Under the pieces are notes generated by a model that saw nothing but the letters and a program-made list of their open reading frames with translations, made no database searches and was not told the origin of the DNA. A stretch of 64,000 nt of DNA from Arctopsyche grandis (taxonomy: Eukaryota > Arthropoda > Insecta > Trichoptera > Hydropsychidae): the NCBI RefSeq assembly GCF_051622035.1, contig NC_135355.1, positions 42,201,486 to 42,265,485 of the forward strand, given 5' to 3'. Positions 22,511-31,475 of this stretch are shown here, in pieces. Position 1 is the stretch's first letter, and each line of letters opens with the position of its first letter. The translations under genes and the position numbers were made by a program.

Positions 22511-23396
22511 CAGGTATTCCTCGACTTAAGACGGAGATACGTTCCTGAACCTCGGTCGTAAGTCGAAGCCTCGTAACTTCTAAGCCGTTAAAGGGTCCAT
22601 CCTTTATCTATATTTCTTATAGCATGAAGGATATTATAATTTCTCCAAAATTCTTGAAAAGTTTTTCCTTCTTCTATTGCTTCAATGCCTTGCGCAAATG
22701 TAATTTTTAAATAATGAGCTTTAAGAGACGCAATGGAATTCGCTTTTCAATCTCGTCATCAATCCAAATCACTAGTAATTTTTCCATTTGTTGAATGGGT
22801 CCGAGTCTTTTTTTATTTATTATTTAAGATTTGATTGACAAGGACCCTTTAACGGCTTTACGATTTTTTTCTTTATCTTTTAAAATAGTGGAGACCATTG
22901 TATGTGACAATTTCAAATTATTTGCCAAGTCCATCACTTTTTTACCACTATCATATTGTTTTATCACTTCAAGTTTCATTTCTAAGTCTATCACCTTTCT
23001 CTTTTTTTTAGCAAGAGTTTCTTTATCAGTCATTATCCCGTTTCTTTAACACATATTATAAATGTTCTTATAAATAAAAATTTGAGCACTAATCAACACG
23101 AAATTGAGAAAATAAACATCCTAAAATAATAACGAACAGTTATATAACAAACAGTAACGACCGTATGAGTTTGCTACCGTCGTGCGACTGGTAAATGAGT
23201 CATAACTTAATTTTTAAAACTACTGCGATGTTTCATTTCTTCCAAAAGAGAATTCCCCGTTTTCATAACTCACATCCGCTTGAGATTTATCAATCAATTT
23301 TTGAAAAATAATTAATTAATAAAAATTATATAATTTTTTTTCGGTCGTAAGTGCGAACCGCCGTAAGTCGAACCGTCGTAAGTCGAGGACTACCTG
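22511..23396 (-). mobile_element. pogo/Tigger-type element, internally deleted
   Basis: An 886-bp element bounded by TA dinucleotides (22509-22510 and 23397-23398), with inverted ends CAGGTATTCCTCGACTTAAG / GTAAGTCGAGGACTACCTG. Only the N-terminal DNA-binding part of a transposase remains (22824-23033), so it cannot move itself. Internal short inverted repeats (GCCGTTAAAGGGTCC near 22583 and GGACCCTTTAACGGC near 22844) lie on either side of the deleted region. Confidence 0.85.
22824..23033 (-). pseudogene. Pogo/CENP-B-type transposase N-terminal remnant
   Basis: A 69-codon open frame beginning MTDKETLAKKKRKVIDLEMK, followed by LEVIKQYDSGKKVMDLANNL and SHTMVSTILKDKEK. This is the psq/CENP-B N-terminal helix-turn-helix of pogo/Tigger transposases, which binds the element's ends. 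The second DNA-binding domain and the DDE catalytic domain are absent. The ATG is plausible as the original start. Confidence 0.8.
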
Positions 23397-23431
23397 TATA
23401 GACAAACAAATGAAAAAGAAAAGAATAAAAA

Positions 23432-23881
23432 CTAAAATATGACTAAATAAGACAATGCATAATTAAACATAATGTGATATAATATGATTTGATAAAGAAT
23501 ATATAATAGAAATAGAAAGGAGATACCGAATAGATCAATGTCATTCAGCTCCTCGTTAAACATACGATAAACACGCTGCAGATAAGAATATTTTTGCGAA
23601 TCAGTATTGAAAGGATTAAGTGAAAAGAGTGCAACATGTCTAGAATACTTAACTGGGATCTTGAAATCAACCATATTCAGTAAATCAGAACAATCAAGGA
23701 AACCATATGTAAATGCTTCGACGGGTGAACCATGGCCGAGCTGCCAAAGCTCACTGGCGTTAGTTCCGTTGATCTGCCAGTGCATCTGTTTCAGTTGCAC
23801 ACGCAGTCGTGTGCAGTCTGCTTGATTAGAAGTGCATTCCAGAAGGGTGCGGACTTCTGTATGATGCGAGTGTATTGACAT
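23432..23881 (-). CDS. Unrecognised ORF, possible exon of an unknown gene
   Basis: A 149-codon open frame starting MSIHSHHTEVRTLLECTSNQ. Its first 117 or so residues have balanced composition (LRVQLKQMHWQINGTNASEL, TYGFLDCSDLLNMVDF, KYSRHVALFSLNPFN), while the rest is hydrophobic and AT-driven. A good donor (CTATTCG/GTATCT) on the minus strand near 23530 suggests the real exon is about 23530-23881 and the tail is intron. I do not recognise the family. A continuing exon was not found before the pogo-type element at 22511-23396 or beyond it. It could be a small gene, a lone exon or an old transposon fragment. Confidence 0.4.
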   Translation of the reverse strand: MSIHSHHTEVRTLLECTSNQADCTRLRVQLKQMHWQINGTNASELWQLGHGSPVEAFTYGFLDCSDLLNMVDFKIPVKYSRHVALFSLNPFNTDSQKYSYLQRVYRMFNEELNDIDLFGISFLFLLYILYQIILYHIMFNYALSYLVIF

Positions 23882-24535
23882 CGATAATGAATAAGTACGC
23901 GATGCGATATATCCCTACACTACTTTATGTTTAATTTATATACGTCACCATTCAAGACATCAAAATTAAATTTGTAATCTTTCTACTATGCAGTTGTGTA
24001 TTGTGTATTTAACTTGGGGGTACATGGTCCACGGGGAAAATTAGTTTGGCAACTACTGATTTGGATCTATATACATATAAAGTTGTCTCGGTGAATCACA
24101 AACGAATGCGTTTATATTATATTATGGATGTGAGTAAAACGGAAGCTGAAACGTCAATTCGACACAAGTCACGGATTATTTACGACATACTTGCAAGAAT
24201 TTGTTTTTAGAAATATATCCGACGGTTAATTAACGGCAGAGAATTACACAATATAAGTACCCTGTTGGATCTTACGTCAAATGCTGGGGCGATGCTATTC
24301 TTGGTGTTTACCAAAGGATCGAATATTCTTTTATAATATATTTTGATTTTGACGTATGGGAGAAAGATTATAGGAATGAACCGGGTTGAAATGAGTTTGT
24401 GAGGTTATGATCGTTATGCAAATAAATGGGTATATACAAAATATTTGAGTTTGATGTTGCGAGGAGTTTTGACAGTTTTGATGATTTTGACAGGACGAAT
24501 TTGAAGGTGGAACGTTTGAGAGTCGCTTTCAGTTT
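23882..24535. other. Intergenic, no feature seen
   Basis: AT-rich, with no convincing coding frame, repeat pair or element end seen. Confidence 0.4.
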
Positions 24536-24539
24536 TAGG

Positions 24540-25040
24540 GGCTAAAGCTGTGGATGGGGATGGGGACTGCGGTGGTGGTGAAGGTGAAGGTGAGGGTGAG
24601 AGGTGACAGCGGGAGAGCGGGAGAGAGGGAGGGCACCGGCAATGCTGTACGTCAAAGGAGCCAGCACTGACACTGACACTGACACTGACACTGACGATGA
24701 CGATGACTTGGACGAAGACAACTTGGAGATGGGAGATGGGAGATGGGAAGTGAAAAGTGAAAAGTGAGAGCTCGAACCGAAGCTGAAGCTGGAGCCGGCC
24801 GAGAGGTGAAGCGAAGACGAGCGCGCGTCAAGCGTCAAGCGTCAAGCGTCAAGCGTCAAGCGTCAAGCGTCAAGCGTCAAGGTGACACCAGTCAGCAGTC
24901 AGGAGTCAGCAGCAGTGGGCAGTGAGCAATCAGCAATCAGCGAACAGCAATCGGCAAACAGCGTGAGCGAGCCGCTGGCTGCGAACCACAAACCGCAAAC
25001 CGCAAACCGCAGACCGCGACTCGGAGCTCGCGAGCCGCAC
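24540..25040. promoter_or_regulatory. GC-rich block of short tandem repeats, possible promoter
   Basis: A 500-bp GC-rich, CpG-containing island in AT-rich DNA, built of short tandem repeats: five CACTGA units near 24665-24694, GATGGGA units near 24728-24748, eight exact GCGTCAA units at 24825-24880, and CAGTCAGCAGTCAG/CAATCAGC-like runs near 24890-24960. It lies upstream of RBBP6 and the unknown ORF, both on the minus strand, so it could hold their first non-coding exon or promoter. A compositionally similar block lies upstream of the carrier gene at 62330-62800. No TATA box or initiator was identified with confidence. Confidence 0.4.
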
Positions 25041-25303
25041 ACGCACGACATAACAACTATTTACACGCCCATCTACTCCATCCGCTTTACACTTTCACTA
25101 ATTCTCCCTTTCTCTCATTCGTACAATGAACACCCACTTCAGTGACTACTTATTTATTGCTACTTAAGTACTCGGACAATTTCAATACGTTTCATTTTAA
25201 GGATATAAACCAGCTCCCGAAAAATAATTTATAATACACCCATATATGTATGTATACAGTATACTAACTTGGAAAAAACTGCACGCCATACATATATAGA
25301 ACA

Positions 25304-25850
25304 GGTGGTCCAGTGAAAGGTTTCGACCGTTTCCCGGCCTATGGAAATTCAGTTGAGTTTGTAAGAGGATCGTTTATTTGCGTTCAATTGGTACAATGGT
25401 TATTGTATGTACGAAGAGGTTTCTTCGGAGAAGTGATCTGTTTGAACTCCAGAGGCTCACTCTGCCGGTGGAGGTTGCTGCGTTGCTTTATATATGGAAG
25501 TTCTAAGCGTGGCGTGTGCAAAAGATCTCTTTGTTCTCCAGGGCACGTGTTCTCAGGGCGAGAGTTTTATAGCTTTGGGGTCAAAGCCAGGACGATGTCC
25601 GTAAGAGAATGGGGTCATACGTTTCCTTTGTTTTCAAGACACGTGTATACGAAGCACGTGTCGAACTATTTTCGAGGTGCGTGTTTTATAGGTTCAAGCG
25701 CCACACATGAATGCTTTTTCTTTGTTTCCACGAACACGTGTAAATGATTGCCACGAGTAAACGATTTTCAGGATATGTGTCGCAGTGGCCTGGTGAGATC
25801 ATTGTTTGTTGTACTATGTGCCTACACATATATAATATTCCGTTTGTTAC
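25304..25850 (-). mobile_element. LTR-like sequence, E-box family copy B
   Basis: Homologous to 39595-40150 (shared CCCGGCCTATGG-like start, GTTTGTAAGAGGATCGTTTA, CAATGGTTATTGTATGTACG, CGTTGCTTTATATA, and a GAGATCATTG-like end). Read on the minus strand it has a TATATAAAGC box (about 25485) and, downstream, AATAAACGATCC (about 25370), the order of a U3-R-U5 LTR. Upstream of the TATA box are four CACGTG sites at 25544, 25640, 25655 and 25735. Clear termini and a target duplication were not found. Confidence 0.55.
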
Positions 25851-26223
25851 AGACATTACTAACAAACTAACCAGTAGATTCTATGACAGAATCACTAATA
25901 ACCATACTGACACACTTGTCAAGAGTCTCGGTGATTACAACTAAATGTCTCCACCCTTCAGGTATAAACACAGATTACTTAAACACCACAACTTGCTTTA
26001 GGTCGTCGACTTTAGAGAGTCTTTAATTAATATATTATAATTAATGTATTAGATGTATTATGAACATTTATAAGAATTGTAAATAGGTTTTTGAGCTCTT
26101 TTTCCTATTATGCTGTACATTAACATTAGAATAATATAATACTATGATTGCTAACCAAATTAAATTAAAATTGTAAAATAGAAAATGATCAGTAGATCAG
26201 TAGCTATTAAAATAGATATAAGA
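25851..26223. other. AT-rich spacer
   Basis: No gene seen. CAGTAGATCAGTAG-like motifs near 26186-26205 resemble the TGATCA motifs at 11800-13100. Confidence 0.4.
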
Positions 26224-26974
26224 TGTGTTCAGACTACTTGTCTGATGATCGGCTTTCGTGGCCTTACGACCCACGATTTGGCCGATATATTTTTGTGCTG
26301 ACCACCCTGACAGGCAACGGCCACTGACAGTTACGCGCCAACGGCTTCGGCGTAAACACGCAGTTCGCTACTCGCCACCGAATCACCAGCTCGGCCACTG
26401 GTGATGTTTGACTATACTTGGAAACCAACTCCAGTATCCGTCCGGTGTGCATCAGAGGAAGCCTGGTCTGTCTTCGTCCAGAAGGAAGACAAATCAGACA
26501 CGCTTGGTGCATAATCTCAAGCCCACGTGTTGCCATTGTTTACTCCCCCCCCCCCCCCCCTTCCCCCCTGCTTGATCTCTGTATAATTTATATAAAATAC
26601 AGTCGCCATACAAACAGACTTACAACCTGTTGTTATTATATAATCTCCCGCCCTTTTTCCACATCACGCACACTACGAAAGAGAAGGAGACAGAGCAGAG
26701 CAGCCATCATCAGCAGAGACCAGACCACCGACGACGAAGGAAGGCACCTTGAGGAAACCAGCTCCGCCCACGATTACCACGAGCTATCTCACAAACCGAC
26801 ATCAGGTGTCTCTCGATTGAGATTCCCTGGCGTCCGTACAAGTTGTATTGTGAACATATACATATGTATATTCATAGCAGTATGGGGGATGAACGAATGA
26901 GACGACTGGCAAGTTGATGCGCGTGCTTTATTTATGACAGCTGAAGGCAGAGTGAGGTAGCTACTCTGAACACA
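26224..26974. mobile_element. GC-rich insertion with inverted TGTGTTCAGA ends
   Basis: The left end TGTGTTCAGACTACTTG and the right end GTAGCTACTCTGAACACA are inverted relatives around about 750 bp of GC-rich DNA. Inside are a poly-C run of about 17 (26547-26563) and a TATATAAAATACAG motif near 26590. No target duplication or domain was found, so the class (LTR or DNA transposon) is uncertain. Confidence 0.4.
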
Positions 26975-27094
26975 GCCGAGCTGGTCCCCACTCGCAGGAA
27001 GGTGACCAAACTCGACCATGTCGTATAGCGAGCCGCCACAGCAGGAACTATTTTTATCAAATATATGCACATTCATACATATTGTACGGTTCAG

Positions 27095-27283
27095 TGATTA
27101 TTGGTCACAAAACGCTCGCCCAAAAGTCACTAAAATCTCTATAACGAAACATCTGGCAGCCGAAGAGTCCATCATACTAACGATAACTATCATGCAAACG
27201 AGAACTCGAGTGCCAAATATTCCGTATTCGCGATTTTTATGGAAAAATTGTCTTTTGAGCGATCGCAATGTGACTAATAATCC
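27095..27283. mobile_element. MITE, GATTATT-ended family, copy 2
   Basis: Ends GATTATTGGTCACA / TGTGACTAATAATC are inverted repeats. It shares GTCACTAAAATCTC with 3218-3344 and GAGCGATCGCAATGTGACT-like sequence with 31386-31475. It is non-coding. Confidence 0.65.
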
Positions 27284-27384
27284 AATTACCATATTGCGTA
27301 TAGAATTTTATTCTTGGGAAGTTAAATGCCGTTTTTGCAACATTAATAAGGATTGTTTTTGATCCGTTCATATACCCATAGTAA

Positions 27385-27495
27385 AGAGTTCAGTGATTAT
27401 TCCGCACAAAGCAATCTCGCACACGTCATTAAAATCTCGATTACAGAACATCTGCCACCCGAAAATTCCATCCTACGAGAGTTACTCATGTAGAC
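27385..27495. mobile_element. MITE copy 3, left part, split by the BEL element
   Basis: AGTGATTATTCCGCACAAAG followed by TTAAAATCTCGATTACAGAAC matches the left half of the 27095-27283 copy. The right half (ATCATACTAATGAGAA ... AAGCGATCGCAATGTCTGA) continues at 31386-31475 on the other side of the BEL element. Confidence 0.75.
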
Positions 27496-27899
27496 TGAAC
27501 GATAGCTTCAGGAGCTGTAATGTGTGTGTGTATGCTGGGTGACCAGTGGCTGTGTGTGTGTGTCGTCGTCTCTATGTGTGTTCAGCTCGCTCTGGAGCAC
27601 GTGCTGGAACAGGGCGGGGTGGGGAATTAGAAACGTCAGCTCGGGTTATCCTCGTTTATTAAGGAATAGATGGCGAGCCGGGGAGTTTGCCGGCGCCTGT
27701 GCCCCTTTATGGCGGGGGCTGTGGATGAGTACGCTGGCTGCAGCTGGTCACTGGTCAGGCAAGGTAGACCAGCTACGCCAGTACCGTCTCGGCCGGCGGA
27801 TGGCGGGCGTCTCGTCCGGCGGATGAGCGCGCCTCGTAAAAATGAGTGCGCGCCCGTAAGAGCCCAAAACACGGCCATGTGGGTTTGTTGGCTCGGACA
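27496..27899 (-). repeat. 3' LTR of the BEL/Pao element
   Basis: 404 bp; on the minus strand it starts TGTCCGAGCC and ends ATCGTTCA. It differs from the 5' LTR at one visible base (CTGGTCAGGCAAG here, CTGGTCGGGCAAG in the other). Contains one CACGTG near 27599. Confidence 0.95.
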
Positions 27900-28300
27900 T
27901 ACTCCCCGGGGTTGGAATATTCACAATATTTCAAGAAAGTTAACATAATAACAAAGCAGACAACAAACAAACAGAGCAGTGGTAACAAACATCTTCTTAG
28001 GAACTAAAGCCAGCCCCCATGGTTAAAAGTGCAAAAAAAAACATTATAGCACACCGACAAAAAAAAACCAAACCAACTACTACAAGGGTAAAGTGTCATT
28101 AGCAACCAAAAGAAAACAAAACAAACTTAATGGATACAGCGTCAATTAGCGCACCACAACCAAACCAACTACACTGGCACAAACACAAAATTAACTTAAA
28201 GGATCAAGCGTCAATTAGCGCACCACAAGCAAACCACTACTACATTGGCACAAACATTTTTGTTATAAGTTTCACACAGAACAAGAAAAAGCACAAAAGA
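27900..28300 (-). other. 3' spacer of the BEL element with a duplicated segment
   Basis: Between the pol remnant and the 3' LTR. It contains a direct duplication of about 70 bp (units from 28136 and 28207, sharing AGCGTCAATTAGCGCACCAC and TGGCACAAACA). No domain is visible in any frame. Confidence 0.6.
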
Positions 28301-28305
28301 CAAAA

Positions 28306-30714
28306 TTATATGAGGGAGGGAGAACAGTGAGTGCACCCAGGCCTAGTCGGCTGGTCAGGGGGCCAACGAGCGTCTCGCCAGCTGCCCTGTCGGTGATGCC
28401 CCTCTGAGTGCACAGGGTGATAATTCGTGCGACGCCGTCGTGCCCAGGAAGCACCAACGCGACTCGCCCCATGTTCTGCATGCCGCTCGGTCGGTAGTCG
28501 AGCTACTCGTTGGGCTGCCTTCCTGGTGTTGCTGTTGAAGGAGTGTGCCGCACTCCTCCAGTGACCATCTCTGCCCGCTGCTGCAGATGCTGGTGCGGTA
28601 GCGCCCGTGCTGCGGGCTGATTGAGCAGATCCTCCCGCTGTTGAGCAACCAGTGGTTCGCCAGCTAGGAATTGACCAGGAGTTTTTGGAGCTGGGTTGGG
28701 AAGGTCGGATGAAATGAGGAACAACGGGTGCGGGTTTACCGCGGCTTCTTTTAGAAGCGGGTTCCCTAGGTTTTGGCAACGGAACTCTTCGGTCCGCCGA
28801 CGGATCACGAGAAGCTTTTTGATGGCAGTTCCCGGAGCGGTTGGTTGTTGGGACTGAGCCCAGTTCCCCACTAACAACCCAGCCGAACGAAGTGTTCAAC
28901 AGGTGAATGGTAGAGCCCCGTTCGCTGGCGAGTGAGGGAGGAATGGAAATATTCCTCCTACCGTCTTTAAGGGACTGATGGAATGCCAAGCATCCGAGGA
29001 CCATGTCGACTGCCCCCGGCGAATCAAATGTGGGGTCAGCCAGGTAAATACGCTGGGGCAACCCCAGCCGTAATTCCGACAGGTCTCTGGATGGAACATT
29101 GTTCGTGATCTTAGGGATCACTAAAAACTCCATCTCCTTTATTTTGGCATGGCTCCTCGACCCCCGAGGAGCAACGTGCAAGACTACGCCCTGGGAGATT
29201 GGCGTTTCCTTACAGCCTACCCCGACCATGCTTGCATTCAATGCATGCGGTTGGATGTTCAACCGCTGACGCAGGTCATTGGAGATGATGTTCATCTCTG
29301 ACCCACTGTCGAGCAGTGCTCGACACTTATGCCAACGCCCATCGCCTCCACGGGCAGACAACACCACTGTGGATAACAGAATGGTGCGAAGGGTTGTTGC
29401 TGCCCTGACGGTTGAATGCAGGGAATGAAGGCTAGGCGCGTGTGGCGCTTCGTTAGCGACGCTTGCAGCCCTTGGGACAGGAGCAGCGTTGAAGTGTTTT
29501 GGAGTCCGAGTAAACTCGGCGTGCAAAAGTGTGTGGTGTAGGTTGCGACAGTGGGAGCAACGAGTTTGGCTCTTGCAAGCTGTCGTCTGGTGGCCAGGAC
29601 GCAGGCAGTTCCTGCAGAGGTTTGCCCTTCGGACCAGGCTGATTCGCTCTGGTGGGGCCAGGTCCCGGAACGAGGAGCATGAGTGGAGCACATGTTCACC
29701 CCGACACTTAGGGCAGGAAACTGCCTTGACTCTCTCGTGATGAGCGGAAGTCCCGGTAACCGCCTGTATGCACGGACGCGGCTGGTGCATCCTCTCGATG
29801 GCCTCGCCGTTCATCTGCACTTGGCACTGAAACCGGAGGAACGTGAGAAATTTGTCGAATGTCCAGTCCTCGTACTTGACCGATTGCTTGTCCCATTGCC
29901 GGGCAGTGTACCGGTCCAGCTTGGACGACAAGGAAGATACGAGGATGTCGTCCCATGTGACGACGGGGACGCCCATGGACCCGAGGGTGCGGGTATGCAT
30001 GGTGATGTCATCCAACAGCCGCCGCAACCCTTGACCGACGTCATGGCCCACAGGCTCAGCGTTGAGCAATGCCTGGACGTGTCTCTGGACCAACAACCTC
30101 TTATTGTTGTACCGGTCCTCGAGAATGGACCAAGCGGTGGTGAAGGCCCCTTCCGCACAGTCGAGGCCGCGGAGAATGTTGCGGGCCTCACCGGTAAGAC
30201 TGGCAGTAAGATATTGGAAGCGGACTGAATCCACTTTACTGCCGTCTATTGCGGCTTGGAAGCGTTGGGAGAACTGGGGCCAATCTTCGAGCTTCCCATC
30301 GAATGTTGGCAGTTCTAGTGCCGGGAGACGAATGGGTTGGTCCACTGGGGGAGTAGCGAGTTGGTCAACAGTGCGACGGACGGTTTGATCGACCGGGAAA
30401 AGGTCGCTTGGGGGGGAGGTTCCTCCCGACAAGGTGATGCTCTTTGCGGCATCTAGTTTGTCCAGCACTGCATCTGTATATGCCAAATAGGCGTCCTCAA
30501 ATTCGTCCCATGTCAGCGCGGACTCCTCCGCCTCTTTGAGCTCTAACGCTTCTAACTCGGACTGCGTGTCCAAGAAATCGAGACGCAGCTGGCGCGCCTC
30601 CTCGAGCTTATATTCGTGTCGGGTCACGCTCGGCGGTAATTGGTCGACCAGATTCGTGAGCTTCGTCAGCCTTCCCCGAAGGGCGCCACGACGACGTCGC
30701 AATTGAGTCGTCAT
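28306..30714 (-). CDS. BEL/Pao Gag-protease polyprotein (802 codons, 3' part frame-shifted)
   Basis: Retrotransposon structural protein with an aspartic protease. Seen in order: a charged N-terminal region (about 1-120); a DUF1759-type Gag segment around LPALELPTFDGKLEDW (about 148-300); Cys/His clusters at about 340-400 (CPKC, CRNCLRPGHQTTAC as a CCHC knuckle, CSHCRNLHH); and a retropepsin-like region with LLDSGSEMN, whose DSG is near residue 466, followed by FGWVVSGELG near 625. After about residue 630 the frame is basic and low-complexity and does not look like BEL pol. The parallel frame carries integrase-end motifs instead, so the last 170 residues probably come from an out-of-frame deletion junction. 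The start ATG at 30714 follows a leader. Overlapping plus-strand frames (for example 29683-30228) are shadows. Confidence 0.9.
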   Translation of the reverse strand: MTTQLRRRRGALRGRLTKLTNLVDQLPPSVTRHEYKLEEARQLRLDFLDTQSELEALELKEAEESALTWDEFEDAYLAYTDAVLDKLDAAKSITLSGGTSPPSDLFPVDQTVRRTVDQLATPPVDQPIRLPALELPTFDGKLEDWPQFSQRFQAAIDGSKVDSVRFQYLTASLTGEARNILRGLDCAEGAFTTAWSILEDRYNNKRLLVQRHVQALLNAEPVGHDVGQGLRRLLDDITMHTRTLGSMGVPVVTWDDILVSSLSSKLDRYTARQWDKQSVKYEDWTFDKFLTFLRFQCQVQMNGEAIERMHQPRPCIQAVTGTSAHHERVKAVSCPKCRGEHVLHSCSSFRDLAPPERISLVRRANLCRNCLRPGHQTTACKSQTRCSHCRNLHHTLLHAEFTRTPKHFNAAPVPRAASVANEAPHAPSLHSLHSTVRAATTLRTILLSTVVLSARGGDGRWHKCRALLDSGSEMNIISNDLRQRLNIQPHALNASMVGVGCKETPISQGVVLHVAPRGSRSHAKIKEMEFLVIPKITNNVPSRDLSELRLGLPQRIYLADPTFDSPGAVDMVLGCLAFHQSLKDGRRNISIPPSLASERGSTIHLLNTSFGWVVSGELGSVPTTNRSGNCHQKASRDPSADRRVPLPKPREPASKRSRGKPAPVVPHFIRPSQPSSKNSWSIPSWRTTGCSTAGGSAQSARSTGATAPASAAAGRDGHWRSAAHSFNSNTRKAAQRVARLPTERHAEHGASRVGASWARRRRTNYHPVHSEGHHRQGSWRDARWPPDQPTRPGCTHCSPSLI
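28350..28740 (-). pseudogene. Remnant of BEL pol C-terminus (integrase end)
   Basis: In frames other than gag, the minus strand reads KTPGQFLAGEPLVAQQ (near 28640-28690), the TPGHFLIGxPL-like motif that follows the BEL/Pao integrase core. It then reads GRVALVLPGHDGVARIITL (near 28410-28470), the DUF5641-type C-terminus. These lie only a few hundred bases after the protease, so RT, RNase H and the integrase catalytic core are deleted, and the remnant itself changes frame. Confidence 0.8.
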
Positions 30715-30958
30715 GACTTCCGAGAAACTGTGAGGGGTGAAATGATATCACGGGGGAGGAAACCCGCGCCGTGAAACAAAAGGGGGGGAAAAACCCACGC
30801 CGTTAAACAAAAAGGGGGGGGGGGGAAACCCACGCCGTTAAACAAAAGGGAAGCGGGATTACAAGATGGCGGACAGCCAACACAAAGGAATAACGGGAGA
30901 GACAAAATGGCTGACGACCAACCTGGTATGCCGACGACAGAGTCCAGCGCTGTAGATC
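30715..30958 (-). other. BEL leader with G-rich tandem repeats
   Basis: The untranslated leader between primer site and gag has about three imperfect 30-bp repeats (AAACCCACGCCGTTAAACAAAA with runs of up to 12 G, plus strand 30762-30850). Their role is unknown. Confidence 0.6.
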
Positions 30959-30976
30959 ATCCGGCTCGAAGGACCA
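30959..30976 (-). other. Primer binding site, tRNA-Tyr type
   Basis: Directly inside the 5' LTR the minus strand reads TGGTCCTTCGAGCCGGAT. Its complement is ATCCGGCTCGAAGGACCA, which matches from memory the 3' end of insect tRNA-Tyr with CCA. Confidence 0.8.
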
Positions 30977-31380
30977 TGAACGATAGCTTCAGGAGCTGTA
31001 ATGTGTGTGTGTATGCTGGGTGACCAGTGGCTGTGTGTGTGTGTCGTCGTCTCTATGTGTGTTCAGCTCGCTCTGGAGCACGTGCTGGAACAGGGCGGGG
31101 TGGGGAATTAGAAACGTCAGCTCGGGTTATCCTCGTTTATTAAGGAATAGATGGCGAGCCGGGGAGTTTGCCGGCGCCTGTGCCCCTTTATGGCGGGGGC
31201 TGTGGATGAGTACGCTGGCTGCAGCTGGTCACTGGTCGGGCAAGGTAGACCAGCTACGCCAGTACCGTCTCGGCCGGCGGATGGCGGGCGTCTCGTCCGG
31301 CGGATGAGCGCGCCTCGTAAAAATGAGTGCGCGCCCGTAAGAGCCCAAAACACGGCCATGTGGGTTTGTTGGCTCGGACA
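30977..31380 (-). repeat. 5' LTR of the BEL/Pao element
   Basis: 404 bp, almost identical to 27496-27899 (one visible difference). It is followed by the TAGAC target copy at 31381-31385. Confidence 0.95.
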
Positions 31381-31385
31381 TAGAC

Positions 31386-31475
31386 TATCATACTAATGAG
31401 AATTTGAGTGTCACGATTCACGATTTTCGTGGCGACGATTGTATTTCGCACAAGCGATCGCAATGTCTGAAAAAA
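31386..31475. mobile_element. MITE copy 3, right part
   Basis: Continuation of 27385-27495 beyond the BEL insertion: ATCATACTAATGAGAATTTG and AAGCGATCGCAATGTCTG match the second half of the 27095-27283 copy. Confidence 0.75.

Larger units (their letters stand above)
27496..31380 (-). mobile_element. BEL/Pao LTR retrotransposon, recent, pol-deleted
   Basis: A 3,885-bp element with direct 404-bp LTRs and a 5-bp TAGAC duplication at 27491-27495 and 31381-31385. It is coded on the minus strand in the order 5' LTR, tRNA-Tyr primer site, leader, gag-protease ORF, pol C-terminal remnant, 3' spacer, 3' LTR. The internal part is only 3,077 bp, against the several kilobases needed for full pol: reverse transcriptase, RNase H and the integrase core are missing. 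The near-identical LTRs point to a recent insertion that presumably used proteins of a full-length relative. It interrupts an older MITE. Confidence 0.95.

Noticed and set aside
29683-30228. Plus-strand 181-codon open frame
   Set aside because: Antisense to the BEL gag ORF; no domain and explained by gag codon use.
28306-30714. The 802-codon ORF as a host gene
   Set aside because: LTRs, target duplication, primer site and BEL Gag-protease motifs show it is a retrotransposon protein.
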